Shown: positions 32,269 through 40,011, counted from the first letter of the stretch. The stretch is DNA of 40,088 bases from Empedobacter falsenii (GCF_019308355.1 NZ_JAAGKM010000025.1:1-40088), one strand, 5' to 3'. Numbers and translations: made by a program. The notes: generated by a model from the sequence alone, not told the origin.

Positions 32269-32342
32269 TTGTAAATAATTTACAATTGCAAAAAAAAGAC
32301 TTAAAGTTTATATTTGCAACAATTAATGTAAATAAATTACAA
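32269..32342 (+). promoter_or_regulatory. merR promoter flanked by two 17-bp operators
   Basis: TTG (32286-32288), a 20-base spacer and TATATTTG (32309-32316) form a full consensus promoter. TTGTAAATAATTTACAA (32269-32285) is a perfect 17-bp inverted repeat abutting the -33 element. ATGTAAATAAATTACAA (32326-32342) is a near copy lying between the start point and the merR ATG. The left operator is also 28 bases upstream of the hydrolase ATG, so both genes could be controlled together. Confidence 0.7.
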
Positions 32343-32343
32343 A

Positions 32344-32667
32344 ATGAGCAAAAGCGGAACAAAAAAAGATGTATCATTTGACTTCGATTTCTTAGACAAA
32401 TTGGTCGTAGGAATTGGAGAAGTCGCCCAAATTACAGGCATTCCGACAAGACAAATAAGATATTGGGAAGACAAAGAAATTATCACAAGTCTAACCGAAG
32501 AAGAAGGAAAAAACAGGCGATACGACTATAAGAACATCAAAAAAATGTTACTTATCAAAGAACTTTTGGACGAAGGTTATACCTTGGATGCTTCTTCTGA
32601 AAAAGTGCAAAAACGCATGGAACTGATTGAAGAAACCCTAACAAAACTAAAAAATGACAGCATTTAA
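32344..32667 (+). CDS. MerR family transcriptional regulator
   Basis: This 107-residue protein has a short leader then a MerR winged helix (about residues 22-90): VGIGEVAQITGIPTRQIRYWEDKEIITSL, RRYDYKNIKKMLLIKELLDEGYTL. The RYWE motif is typical. No cysteine cluster or large sensor domain is present, so it is not a metal or drug sensor of the classical type. It probably controls the divergent hydrolase gene and itself through the flanking 17-bp operators. Confidence 0.9.
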   Translation: MSKSGTKKDVSFDFDFLDKLVVGIGEVAQITGIPTRQIRYWEDKEIITSLTEEEGKNRRYDYKNIKKMLLIKELLDEGYTLDASSEKVQKRMELIEETLTKLKNDSI

Positions 32668-32709
32668 TTTTATACCTTTACTGCTCAACTATACAATACC
32701 CAATGCCAT

Positions 32710-33474
32710 ATGTCAATCACAAGAGAAGAAGAATTAACAGGGATGAAAAAGGCGAGTGAAGCAGTTGCTTTGACGCTAAAAGAAATGCAACATTTTGTAC
32801 AACCCGGAATGACCACAAAAGAATTGGATGAATATGGTGCGAAAATACTTTCCAGTTTCGGAGCTAAATCTGCACCTCATCTTACTTACGGTTTTCCTGG
32901 TTGGACCTGCATCAGTGTTGACAACGAATTTTGCCACGGTATTCCATCGGACAAACGGATATTACAAGAAGGCGATTTGATCAATATCGATGTTTCAGCC
33001 GAACTGGATGGTTTTTGGGCGGACAATGGAGCTTCGTTTGTTATCGGTAATGACATACATCAACATCAGCAATTGGTGAACGCATCAAAAGAAATTTTGC
33101 AAAAAGCTATTAACAATATTAAAGGTGGAATTAAGATTGCCGATATAGGGCACATAATGGAAACCGAAGCGAAAAAGAGAGGGTTTAAGGTTATTAAAAA
33201 TCTGGGCGGACACGGTATTGGCAGAAGTCTGCACGAAGAGCCTGATGAATTAATGAACTATAGAAACCGATTTGACCAAAGACGATTTAAGAAAAACTCG
33301 GTTGTAGCGATTGAAACCTTTATTTCCACAGCTTCTACCTATGCAGCGGAATTAAATGACGGCTGGACAATGGTCGGAAACAAAGGCGGTTTTATGGCAC
33401 AACACGAACATACCATTGTTGTGACAGACGGAAAACCGATGATACTAACTGAGATGAATGGAATTTGGAACTAA
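32710..33474 (+). CDS. map: Methionine aminopeptidase, type I
   Basis: This 254-residue enzyme removes N-terminal methionine from nascent proteins. The metal ligands are visible: NIDVSAELDGFWADNGASF (two Asp), GGHGIGRSLHEEP (His), AIETF (Glu) and AQHEHTIVV (Glu). The usual 'TIEP' is changed to AIET. The N-terminal zinc-finger extension is absent, as in most bacterial MAPs. It lies 42 bases after merR and looks like an accessory copy rather than the housekeeping gene, which is normally in the ribosomal protein region. Confidence 0.93.
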   Translation: MSITREEELTGMKKASEAVALTLKEMQHFVQPGMTTKELDEYGAKILSSFGAKSAPHLTYGFPGWTCISVDNEFCHGIPSDKRILQEGDLINIDVSAELDGFWADNGASFVIGNDIHQHQQLVNASKEILQKAINNIKGGIKIADIGHIMETEAKKRGFKVIKNLGGHGIGRSLHEEPDELMNYRNRFDQRRFKKNSVVAIETFISTASTYAAELNDGWTMVGNKGGFMAQHEHTIVVTDGKPMILTEMNGIWN

Positions 33475-33548
33475 CAACTATACCTGAATTCATAAATCAG
33501 CTTCGAATGAATAATTAAAATTGTAAAACCATTTAAAACAAGTATAAA

Positions 33549-33989
33549 ATGAAGAAAATAGCTTTATTATCATTGGGTTTATTTACCTTGGTTGCCTGCA
33601 ACAACAATCAGAAAAACGGTTCATCCGAAAATATAGATGAGCAAAAAACAACCCAGCAACCCATTGGAGGCGAAAAAGATGACCACAGCTGTCTTGTTGG
33701 CGCAGGTGAAACGTGGAGTGAACTAAAACAAAACTGCATACAGGTCTTTAACGTAGGACAGCGGTTAAATCCCACAGAACCAAAAGAAGGAGAAGCTGTA
33801 ATGAGTGCATTTGTTTTACTTAATGAGGACAGCTCAAAAGTTGAATTGTTTTTGCCTGGTAATGAAAAGCAGACGGTTGTTTTAGATAAATCGGAAGGAG
33901 ATGTTTTTCAGAACGATGTGTATAAATTCGATGCGAAAGAAACAGCACTATACATCAACGGAGAAAAGCAATATCATGCTCAAAACTAA
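33549..33989 (+). CDS. Putative lipoprotein
   Basis: This 146-residue protein starts MKKIALLSLGLFTLVAC, with a lipobox LVAC (Cys17). A low-complexity Asn/Gln/Glu-rich linker follows. The folded part contains SCLVGAGETWSELKQNCIQVF (two Cys that could pair) and a strand-rich second half. I recognise no family by name. It is probably attached to the outer or inner membrane facing the periplasm. It is separated from map by 74 bases. Confidence 0.75.
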   Translation: MKKIALLSLGLFTLVACNNNQKNGSSENIDEQKTTQQPIGGEKDDHSCLVGAGETWSELKQNCIQVFNVGQRLNPTEPKEGEAVMSAFVLLNEDSSKVELFLPGNEKQTVVLDKSEGDVFQNDVYKFDAKETALYINGEKQYHAQN

Positions 33990-34052
33990 ATAATTTAGAG
34001 CATTTTTAAGTTGTATTCGTACTGTTTTTATTTCGGGAAAAGATATACTGGA

Positions 34053-34091
34053 AAAGAAAATCAATACTATAATAGGGTGGAAATCGGATAA
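34053..34091 (+). pseudogene. 3' fragment of an amidohydrolase paralogue
   Basis: The frame ENQYYNRVEIG followed by TAA (34089-34091) matches the last residues FEWYSRVEIG of the intact amidohydrolase (38369). The sequence after it (from about 34074) is nearly identical to 38350 onward. It is the counterpart of the 5' fragment at 31363. Confidence 0.6.
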
Positions 34092-34330
34092 TCGTGAACA
34101 TATCCATTTTTTTATTTCTATTTTTGCCATTGAATTTTAATAAATCAACGTAATGAACGAACTAATCGAAAAAATCAGTGCTTCATTTGAAGCATTAAAA
34201 GCCGATGCAGAATTGCAAGCTGAAAAAGGCAACAAAGCAGCCGGAACAAGAGCCCGTAAAGCATCACTTGAACTGGAGAAACTATTAAAAGAGTTCAGAA
34301 AAGCATCTTTGGAAGCTTCAAAAAGCTAAA
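34074..34330 (+). repeat. Segmental duplication, copy 1
   Basis: From GGGTGGAAATCGGATAATCG to the end of the Hc1 gene, this segment repeats 38350-38608 with only a few substitutions. It includes the amidohydrolase stop, the 61-base spacer and the whole 58-codon histone gene. The upstream amidohydrolase is intact only in copy 2. Confidence 0.85.
34153..34329 (+). CDS. Histone H1-like DNA-binding protein Hc1, copy 1
   Basis: This 58-residue protein begins MNELIEKISASFEALKADAE and continues with LQAEKGNKAAGTRARKASLE and LEKLLKEFRKASLEASKS. This is the Bacteroidota form of the Hc1 histone family: an amphipathic helix with the signature K-x-x-G-T-R-A-R-K. It condenses or shapes the nucleoid. A near-identical copy at 38431 differs by one residue (Ala37 to Thr). 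A perfect terminator follows 1 base after the stop. Confidence 0.88.
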   Translation: MNELIEKISASFEALKADAELQAEKGNKAAGTRARKASLELEKLLKEFRKASLEASKS

Positions 34331-34363
34331 AATAAAACCCTCTGAACTTTAGAGGGTTTTATT
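34331..34363. terminator. Bidirectional terminator between hc1 copy 1 and nhaA
   Basis: AATAAAACCCTCT (34331-34343) pairs perfectly with AGAGGGTTTTATT (34351-34363) around a 7-base loop. The A and T tracts on both sides let it end transcription of hc1 (plus) and nhaA (minus). Confidence 0.88.
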
Positions 34364-34364
34364 A

Positions 34365-35535
34365 CTATTTTCTACTCGAATATCTCAATACCAAATAGCC
34401 TAAAATCCCTGCTATAAGCGAGGTTACTAATACCGATAATTTAGCTTCCTCTATAAAAATAGGATTATCGAAAGAGAGCATTGATATAAAAATAGACATC
34501 GTAAACCCTATACCCGCTACCAAGCCCAAACCTATCATGTGAATAAGGGTACTGTTGGCTGGCAACTGCCCAATGCCAAATTTGGAACATAAAAAAGAGG
34601 TGATCACAATCCCTATAGGTTTTCCAAAAATTAATCCCAAAGAAATACCCAATCCCAAAGGAGAGGTCAGTCCTTCGATCATTTCGTGCTGAATAGTGAT
34701 ATTGGTATTTGCAAATGCAAAGATGGGAATAATCAGAAAATTAACAGGTTTTACAAGAGCGTGTTCCAATCTTTCCAATGGCGACTCCACAGCCGTATCG
34801 TTGGTAGGCAAAGTCATAGCTACCAATACTCCTGCAATTGTAGCATGAATACCCGAATGATGCACAAAATACCATATAAAAACACCTGGAATTAAGTATA
34901 AATAAGGATTTTTCACCCTTAGCCTATTCATCAATACAAGCACTATCATTCCCACTCCAGCATACATCAAATAATCATACTCAATTCCAGATGAGTAAAA
35001 AACGGCGATTACTAAAATGGCTATCAAATCATCTACAATTGCTAAGGCAGCTAAAAAGATCTTTAAACTAGCGGGTATTCGTTTATCTAAAAGAGAAATG
35101 ACGGCTAAATAAAGCAAAAGCAATATCAGTAGCCATCGGTATTCCCCATCCTCCAGAGGTTTCGCTGCCCGAATTAAAAAACATATAAATCAGTGCTGGT
35201 ACCACCGCACCACCTATAGCGGCTATTATCGGTAGCATTGCTTTTTTGGGAGAAGATAGTTCGCCTTCTACCATTTCCCGTTTTATTTCTAGCCCTACCA
35301 AAAGAAAAAACACAGCCATCAAGCCATCATTGATCCACATACTGATGGAATAACGAAGATGTATGCCATAGCTTTCAAAACCCAATTTGGTATCCTGTAA
35401 GTTTTGCAGCGGTATAGCCCAAGACGTATTGGCTACTATCAATGAAATGATGACACATACAAAAAGGAGAAAACCACCAAAATTACTCGATTTTACAAAG
35501 TTTTTGAAAACGTTTAAATTGATTATATTGGACAT
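34365..35535 (-). pseudogene. nhaA: Na+/H+ antiporter NhaA, broken by a 4-bp duplication
   Basis: The N-terminal frame (35535 to 35083) has typical NhaA sequence through GWGIPMATDIAFAL, then reads out of frame. The second frame (from 35123) continues with LAVISLLDKRIPASLKIFLAALAIVDDL to the end. At 35106-35113 the sequence TAAATAAA contains a tandem TAAA. Removing one copy restores DIAFALAVISLLDKR, which fits the family. The intact protein would have about 388 residues and 12 helices. NhaA genes are among those controlled by fluoride riboswitches in some bacteria, and this one sits beside the fluoride locus. Confidence 0.88.
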
Positions 35536-35708
35536 ATATCTGACTTACTAATAAACAGCGCAATATACCAATATTAACCAGAAGAATGGAACTTTCGAAG
35601 GCAGAACATTCGGGACAGAAAAAGATAGTAGAAACAGCTATTTGACATTAAAAAATAAAAAAACGAAGGAAATTTCATTGCAATCGATGATTTGTAACAA
35701 AAAAAATA

Positions 35709-35782
35709 TACATTTGTACGTATCAAAAAAGGAAATGGTGTTCTTCCTTGCCCAACCGCTTTAAAGAAGCTGATGACGCCTG
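35709..35782 (+). promoter_or_regulatory. Fluoride riboswitch (crcB motif) with -7 box
   Basis: The aptamer lies at 35731-35782. GGAAATGGTGTTCTTCC (35731-35747) provides the P1 arms and the conserved ATGG and TTC. The AACCGC segment near 35754 begins the internal hairpin, closed by AAGC. GCTGATGACGCCTG (35769-35782) is the highly conserved 3' part. The order and spacing match the crcB motif, where fluoride stabilises a pseudoknot and turns on expression. TACATTTG (35709-35716) is a good -7 box, but the spacing to the nearest TTG is only 14. Confidence 0.88.
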
Positions 35783-35792
35783 ATTAAATTAA

Positions 35793-37127
35793 ATGTTTAA
35801 CATTTTAATCAGGTTGGTTATGTCAATAAATAACAAAAAGTCATTCGGTCAAAAAATCAATTTATCAGCAAAAGTTTTTTTCAGACGTTATCCTGCTTTG
35901 CCCTATATTCTTAAATGGACATTGATCTGTTTATGTATCGGAGTATGTGTGGGAAGTGTTTCCGCAGGTTTTTTACAATCTTTGGATCGGGTTACTGATT
36001 TTCGCGAAAGCCATTTATGGTTGATTGCATTACTGCCGGTGGGCGGTTTCTTCATTGGGCTGCTTTATCATTACTTTGGCAAAGACGTTGAAGCAGGAAA
36101 CAATCTGCTTATTGACACCATTCACGAACCAAAAAAAACTATTCCGTTCCGGATGGCACCGTTTGTGTATATCGGAACCATTGCCACACATTTTTTTGGC
36201 GGTTCGGCAGGACGTGAAGGCACTGCACTGCAAATGGCAGGTGCTATTGCCGACCAGTTCAGCAAACCTTTTCGGCTGATAGAAAGTGAACGCAAAATTT
36301 TAATTATCGCTGCTATCGCTGCAGGTTTCGGTTCTGTTTTCGGAACACCATTGGCTGGAGCCATTTTTGGCTTGGAAGTTTTTTTGATCGGACGGTTAAA
36401 ATACAATGCTCTTTTTCCTGCCTTTGCGGCTTCTATTATTGCCGATTTGGTAACCAAACTATGGCAGACACATCATACACATTACCATATTAGCTTTATT
36501 CCCGACATTTCTTTTTTGAATATAATTTATGCCGTCATTGCAGGGATTATTTTTGGGCTATGTGCCGCCACGTTTAGCAAAGTGATACATCACACAGGAA
36601 CTGTTTTCAAATCAAAAATCGCTTATCCTCCACTAAGGCCTTTATTGGGTGGTATCATCATAGCATTGGCAGTTTGGACAATAGGCACAACAAAATACAT
36701 TGGTTTGGGCATCCCTACCATAGTTGCTTCTTTCGACCAACAATTGCCTGCTTATGATTTTGCTTTGAAAATGGCGTTTACCATTATCACCTTATCGGCA
36801 GGTTTTAAAGGCGGAGAAGTGACACCCTTGTTTTTTGTAGGAGCCGCATTGGGCAGTGCAATAAGTTTATTTATACCGTTGCCTACCGGACTTCTAGCAG
36901 GAATGGGGTTTGTTGCGGTTTTTGCAGGAGCGACCAATACACCTATTGCTTGCAGTATTATGGCAATTGAACTTTTTGGTGCCGAATGTGGCGTTTATGC
37001 CGCCATTGCCTGTATTGTTGCGTATCTGTTGTCTGGCCACAACAGCATTTACCGGACACAGATGATTGGCGAGCCTAAAAACCAAAGGTTTTCAAATTAT
37101 CAGCGAAAGCGAATAAATGATCTCTAA
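35793..37127 (+). CDS. CLC-type anion transporter, fluoride (CLC-F/EriC-F) subtype
   Basis: ATG 35793 gives 444 residues. ATG 35820 (residue 10) is an equally good start. About ten membrane segments are visible. The canonical chloride-selectivity motif GSGIP is replaced by GNNLL (residues 102-106). GREGT (140-144) carries the gating Glu142. GGEVTPLFFVGA replaces the usual GG-x-F-x-P motif. These changes are typical of CLC-F fluoride/proton antiporters. The riboswitch directly upstream supports the assignment. It exports fluoride across the inner membrane. Confidence 0.88.
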   Translation: MFNILIRLVMSINNKKSFGQKINLSAKVFFRRYPALPYILKWTLICLCIGVCVGSVSAGFLQSLDRVTDFRESHLWLIALLPVGGFFIGLLYHYFGKDVEAGNNLLIDTIHEPKKTIPFRMAPFVYIGTIATHFFGGSAGREGTALQMAGAIADQFSKPFRLIESERKILIIAAIAAGFGSVFGTPLAGAIFGLEVFLIGRLKYNALFPAFAASIIADLVTKLWQTHHTHYHISFIPDISFLNIIYAVIAGIIFGLCAATFSKVIHHTGTVFKSKIAYPPLRPLLGGIIIALAVWTIGTTKYIGLGIPTIVASFDQQLPAYDFALKMAFTIITLSAGFKGGEVTPLFFVGAALGSAISLFIPLPTGLLAGMGFVAVFAGATNTPIACSIMAIELFGAECGVYAAIACIVAYLLSGHNSIYRTQMIGEPKNQRFSNYQRKRINDL

Positions 37128-37184
37128 AATGTGTGTTTTTTGAATGAACTATTTTAAAACAGGAATAACTTAAAATCAAACAAT

Positions 37185-37601
37185 ATGTCAGAACAATTAA
37201 AAGAAAACCAAACAAGCGAAGCGGTTTTAATCGTAAAACCATCAGATCTGGCAAGCGCATTGCCATTAACAGAACAGGATGCATTTCCCGAAGTATTTGC
37301 TACCTCAAGAATGATTGCCTTAATGGAATTGGCAGCCGCAAGGATGATGCAATCTCTTTTACAAGAAGGAGAATTGTCTGTTGGCGTTGGGGTAAATATT
37401 CTGCATACAGCTGCTACAACGGTAGATGAAGAAGTGAGAGCTTTGGCTACATTTGTAAAACAAGAAGGCAAGTTGTACCACTTCAATGTTGAAGTATTCG
37501 ACAAAGGTGGTTCTGTTGGCAAAGGCGAACACACAAGAGCGATCGTAAGTGCAGAACGGCTAATAGGAAGTGCTAAAAAGAGATTAAACAAAGAACTTTA
37601 A
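37185..37601 (+). CDS. FlK-like fluoroacetyl-CoA-type thioesterase (hotdog fold)
   Basis: This 138-residue protein aligns with Streptomyces cattleya FlK. FATSRMIALMELAAARMM and GVGVNILHTAATTVDEEV hold Thr40, Glu48 and His74, spaced exactly as the catalytic Thr42, Glu50 and His76 of FlK (8 and 26 apart). A later GEHTRAIV corresponds to the FlK THERAV segment. FlK hydrolyses fluoroacetyl-CoA. Many bacterial homologues have unknown substrates. Placement behind a fluoride riboswitch suggests a fluorinated or otherwise toxic acyl-CoA. Confidence 0.85.
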   Translation: MSEQLKENQTSEAVLIVKPSDLASALPLTEQDAFPEVFATSRMIALMELAAARMMQSLLQEGELSVGVGVNILHTAATTVDEEVRALATFVKQEGKLYHFNVEVFDKGGSVGKGEHTRAIVSAERLIGSAKKRLNKEL

Positions 37602-37613
37602 ATACAAAAGACG

Positions 37614-38369
37614 ATGAAATTATTTGATGCCCATTTTCACATCATCAATCCTAAATTTCCGTTGGTAGAAAACAACGGTTATTTACCTCCCAAGTTTACC
37701 GCAGCGGATTATCTCACCACAACAAGCAGTTATGATATTGCAGGCGGAGCCATTGTATCGGGTTCGTTTCAGGCTTTTGACCAGGAATATTTGATAGATG
37801 CCCTGCAAACTTTAGGCAATAACTTTTTTGGTGTTGCCAATATTCCTGCAACAATCAAGGATGAAGAATTAGAACGGCTGAGCAATGCCAATATAGTTGC
37901 CGTGCGTTTCAATGTAAAACGGGGCGGTTCTGAAAAAATAGAACACATAGAAAAACTTTCCAACTACCTTTTCGAAAAATACGGATGGCATACCGAACTT
38001 TATATTGACAGCGTAGATTTAAGCAGACTGAAATCTGTTCTGCAAAATATTCCACAATTTTCTATCGACCATTTGGGATTATCAAAGGATGGACTTAAAG
38101 ATTTATATTATTGGGTAGAAAAAGGCGTAAAGGTAAAAGCAACAGGTTTCGGACGAATTGATTTTGATCCCATCGAAGCAATGAAAACCATTTATCACAT
38201 CAACCCAAAGGCATTAATGTTCGGTACGGACTTGCCTTCCACACGTGCCAAAATTCCGTTTTCAGACAAAGATGTACAACGGGTAAAGGAAAATTTTTCG
38301 GCAGATGAACTTGAAAATATCTTTTATAACAATGCTTTTGAATGGTATAGTAGGGTCGAAATCGGATAA
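37614..38369 (+). CDS. Amidohydrolase family metal-dependent hydrolase
   Basis: This 251-residue TIM-barrel protein of the Amidohydro_2 type has DAHFHI at the N-terminus (Asp5, His7, His9), a later His in SIDHLGL, and the active-site Asp in MFGTDLPSTR. It resembles small lactonase/decarboxylase-type enzymes such as PDC lactonase. It starts 12 bases after the FlK-like gene and must be cotranscribed from the riboswitch. The substrate is unknown. Fragments of a paralogue occur at 31363 and 34053. Confidence 0.85.
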   Translation: MKLFDAHFHIINPKFPLVENNGYLPPKFTAADYLTTTSSYDIAGGAIVSGSFQAFDQEYLIDALQTLGNNFFGVANIPATIKDEELERLSNANIVAVRFNVKRGGSEKIEHIEKLSNYLFEKYGWHTELYIDSVDLSRLKSVLQNIPQFSIDHLGLSKDGLKDLYYWVEKGVKVKATGFGRIDFDPIEAMKTIYHINPKALMFGTDLPSTRAKIPFSDKDVQRVKENFSADELENIFYNNAFEWYSRVEIG

Positions 38370-38608
38370 TCGTGAACATATCCATTTTTTTATTTCTATT
38401 TTTGCCATTGAATTTTAATAAATCAACGTAATGAACGAACTAATCGAAAAAATCAGTGCTTCATTTGAAGCATTAAAAGCCGATGCAGAATTGCAGGCTG
38501 AAAAAGGAAACAAAGCGGCCGGAACAAGAGCCCGTAAAACTTCCCTTGAACTGGAGAAACTATTAAAAGAGTTCAGAAAAGCATCTTTAGAAGCTTCAAA
38601 AAGCTAAA
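38350..38608 (+). repeat. Segmental duplication, copy 2
   Basis: This copy repeats 34074-34330 nearly exactly, including the end of the amidohydrolase gene, the spacer and the histone gene. The few differences are mostly silent within hc1. The source copy is probably this one, because here the amidohydrolase is complete. Confidence 0.85.
38431..38607 (+). CDS. Histone H1-like DNA-binding protein Hc1, copy 2
   Basis: This 58-residue protein differs from copy 1 only at position 37 (Thr for Ala), in TRARKTSLELEKLLKEF. It follows the amidohydrolase by 61 bases and ends just before a terminator, so it may be the last gene of the fluoride operon. Nucleoid packing is the family role. Why a fluoride operon would carry it is not clear, and the pairing may be only an effect of the duplication. 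Confidence 0.88.
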   Translation: MNELIEKISASFEALKADAELQAEKGNKAAGTRARKTSLELEKLLKEFRKASLEASKS

Positions 38609-38644
38609 AAAAAACCCTCTTATCTATTTTTGAGGGGATTTTTT
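38608..38644 (+). terminator. Terminator after hc1 copy 2
   Basis: CCCTC (about 38614-38618) pairs with GAGGG (38631-38635) within flanking A and T tracts, ending in a run of T. It closes the operon that starts at the fluoride riboswitch. Confidence 0.7.
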
Positions 38645-38698
38645 GTTATCGGAATTTTCTGTTTGCAATAATAAAGTATAGGCTCCAATCATAAAAAA

Positions 38699-38744
38699 TC
38701 CGAAAAGTTCACCATCGATAAGCTTGCATAAAAGTTTATCTTTG
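38699..38744 (+). promoter_or_regulatory. Shared upstream element and -7 box of the AraC gene
   Basis: TCCGAAAAGTTCACCA (38699-38714) is repeated at 39139-39154 before the SDR gene. In both places the distance from CGAAAAG to ATCTTTG is 37 bases. Here the -7 box is TATCTTTG (38737-38744). No TTG stands 17-23 bases upstream, which fits a promoter that needs an activator bound at the repeat. Confidence 0.55.
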
Positions 38745-38765
38745 TGATATTTTACAGACCGCCAA

Positions 38766-39161
38766 ATGGGAAAGACAGAGCAGGACATAACGAGAAGCGA
38801 AGAAATTACCCAAACCTACTTTCGGTTTCTGGACAAACATATTGCGGATGTGGTTTCGGGTACTGTAAGTGATTTTATGGAAATCAACCAAATTGCGGAA
38901 GAACTTTTCCTCTCCCACAAACACCTGAGCGACACCGTTCAGAAAGAAACAGGTAATCATCCCTGTCATTTTTACGACCACAAAATTATTGATGAAGCAA
39001 AAAAAATGCTTTCCAAAACAGATAAATCCATTGCTGAAATAGCAAAAATACTCACCTACGACCCCTCCAATTTCTCCAAATTTTTCAAAAAGTTTGTTGG
39101 TCAAACACCAGGTCAATATCGCAAAGAAAATAAAAATTCCGAAAAGTTCACCACGAAATAA
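38766..39161 (+). CDS. Small AraC-type DNA-binding protein
   Basis: This 131-residue protein consists almost only of the AraC double HTH (about residues 35-125): ISDFMEINQIAEELFLSHKHLSDTV is approximated by the first helix pair and KSIAEIAKILTYDPSNFSKFFKKFVGQTPGQYRKE by the second. There is no ligand domain. It precedes the SDR gene by 58 bases and shares an upstream element with it, so it probably activates both. Confidence 0.87.
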   Translation: MGKTEQDITRSEEITQTYFRFLDKHIADVVSGTVSDFMEINQIAEELFLSHKHLSDTVQKETGNHPCHFYDHKIIDEAKKMLSKTDKSIAEIAKILTYDPSNFSKFFKKFVGQTPGQYRKENKNSEKFTTK

Positions 39162-39184
39162 GCAGATCATCTCGCCATCTTTGT
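39139..39184 (+). promoter_or_regulatory. Shared upstream element of the SDR gene
   Basis: TCCGAAAAGTTCACCA (39139-39154) lies in the last codons of the araC-type gene, 37 bases before CATCTTTG (39177-39184), the likely -7 region. It is the second copy of the element at 38699. Confidence 0.55.
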
Positions 39185-39219
39185 AGTATTAAATTGTAAA
39201 TCAGTTAAAATCAAATAAA

Positions 39220-40011
39220 ATGGCAAGAAACGATGTAAACGGAAAAGTAGTCTTAATTGCAGGTGGTGCAAAAAACTTAGGCGGATTATTAAGCCGCGAT
39301 TTCGCAGCAAAAGGAGCAAAAGTAGCGATCCACTACAATAGCGATAGTACAAAAGCAGATGCTGAAAAAACATTGGCAGACATTGCCAATGCCGGTGGAG
39401 AAGCATTTTTGTTTCAGGCAGATCTGACCGATGTAAAGAACATCACCAAACTTTTTGATGCAGCCATCGAAAAATTCGGAGGAGTAGATATCGCCATCAA
39501 TACTGTTGGGATGGTGCTGAAAAAACCATTTGCAGATACCACTGAGGAAGAGTATGACAAAATGAGTGATATTAACTCAAAAGTAGCCTATTTCTTTATT
39601 CAGGAAGCTGGTAAAAAACTAAATGATAACGGTAAAATCAATACCATTGTTACCTCATTATTGGCAGCATTCACCGGATATTATTCAACCTACGCAGGAG
39701 CAAAAGCACCGGTAGAACATTTTACCAGAGCCGCTTCTAAAGAATTTGGACACCGAGGAATTTCGGTAACAGCAGTAGCTCCGGGACCGATGGATACCCC
39801 GTTTTTCTACGGACAGGAAAGTGATGATGCCGTGGCTTATCACAAATCGGCATCTGATCTGGGTGGCTTGACAGACATCAAAGATATTGCTCCGTTGGTA
39901 GAATTTTTGGTAACTGACGGTTGGTGGGTTACCGGACAGACTATTTTTGCAAATGGTGGTTATGTAATCTTCCCCTTGTTAAGAACACTTAAAAGTAGAG
40001 TTTTTATTTAA
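39220..40011 (+). CDS. Short-chain dehydrogenase/reductase
   Basis: This 263-residue protein has the SDR cofactor motif in LIAGGAKNLGGLLSRDFAAKGA (variant of TGxxxGxG), a basic and Asn pair after strand 2 (HYNSDS), NTVG, and the catalytic Tyr-x-x-x-Lys in STYAGAKAPVEHF. The family usually ends soon after 'ANGGY'. Here ANGGYV is followed by IFPLLRTLKSRVFI, an unrelated tail. The gene's 3' end was probably replaced by inserted or rearranged DNA near 39966. NADP(H)-dependent oxidoreduction is expected; the substrate is unknown. Confidence 0.88.
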   Translation: MARNDVNGKVVLIAGGAKNLGGLLSRDFAAKGAKVAIHYNSDSTKADAEKTLADIANAGGEAFLFQADLTDVKNITKLFDAAIEKFGGVDIAINTVGMVLKKPFADTTEEEYDKMSDINSKVAYFFIQEAGKKLNDNGKINTIVTSLLAAFTGYYSTYAGAKAPVEHFTRAASKEFGHRGISVTAVAPGPMDTPFFYGQESDDAVAYHKSASDLGGLTDIKDIAPLVEFLVTDGWWVTGQTIFANGGYVIFPLLRTLKSRVFI

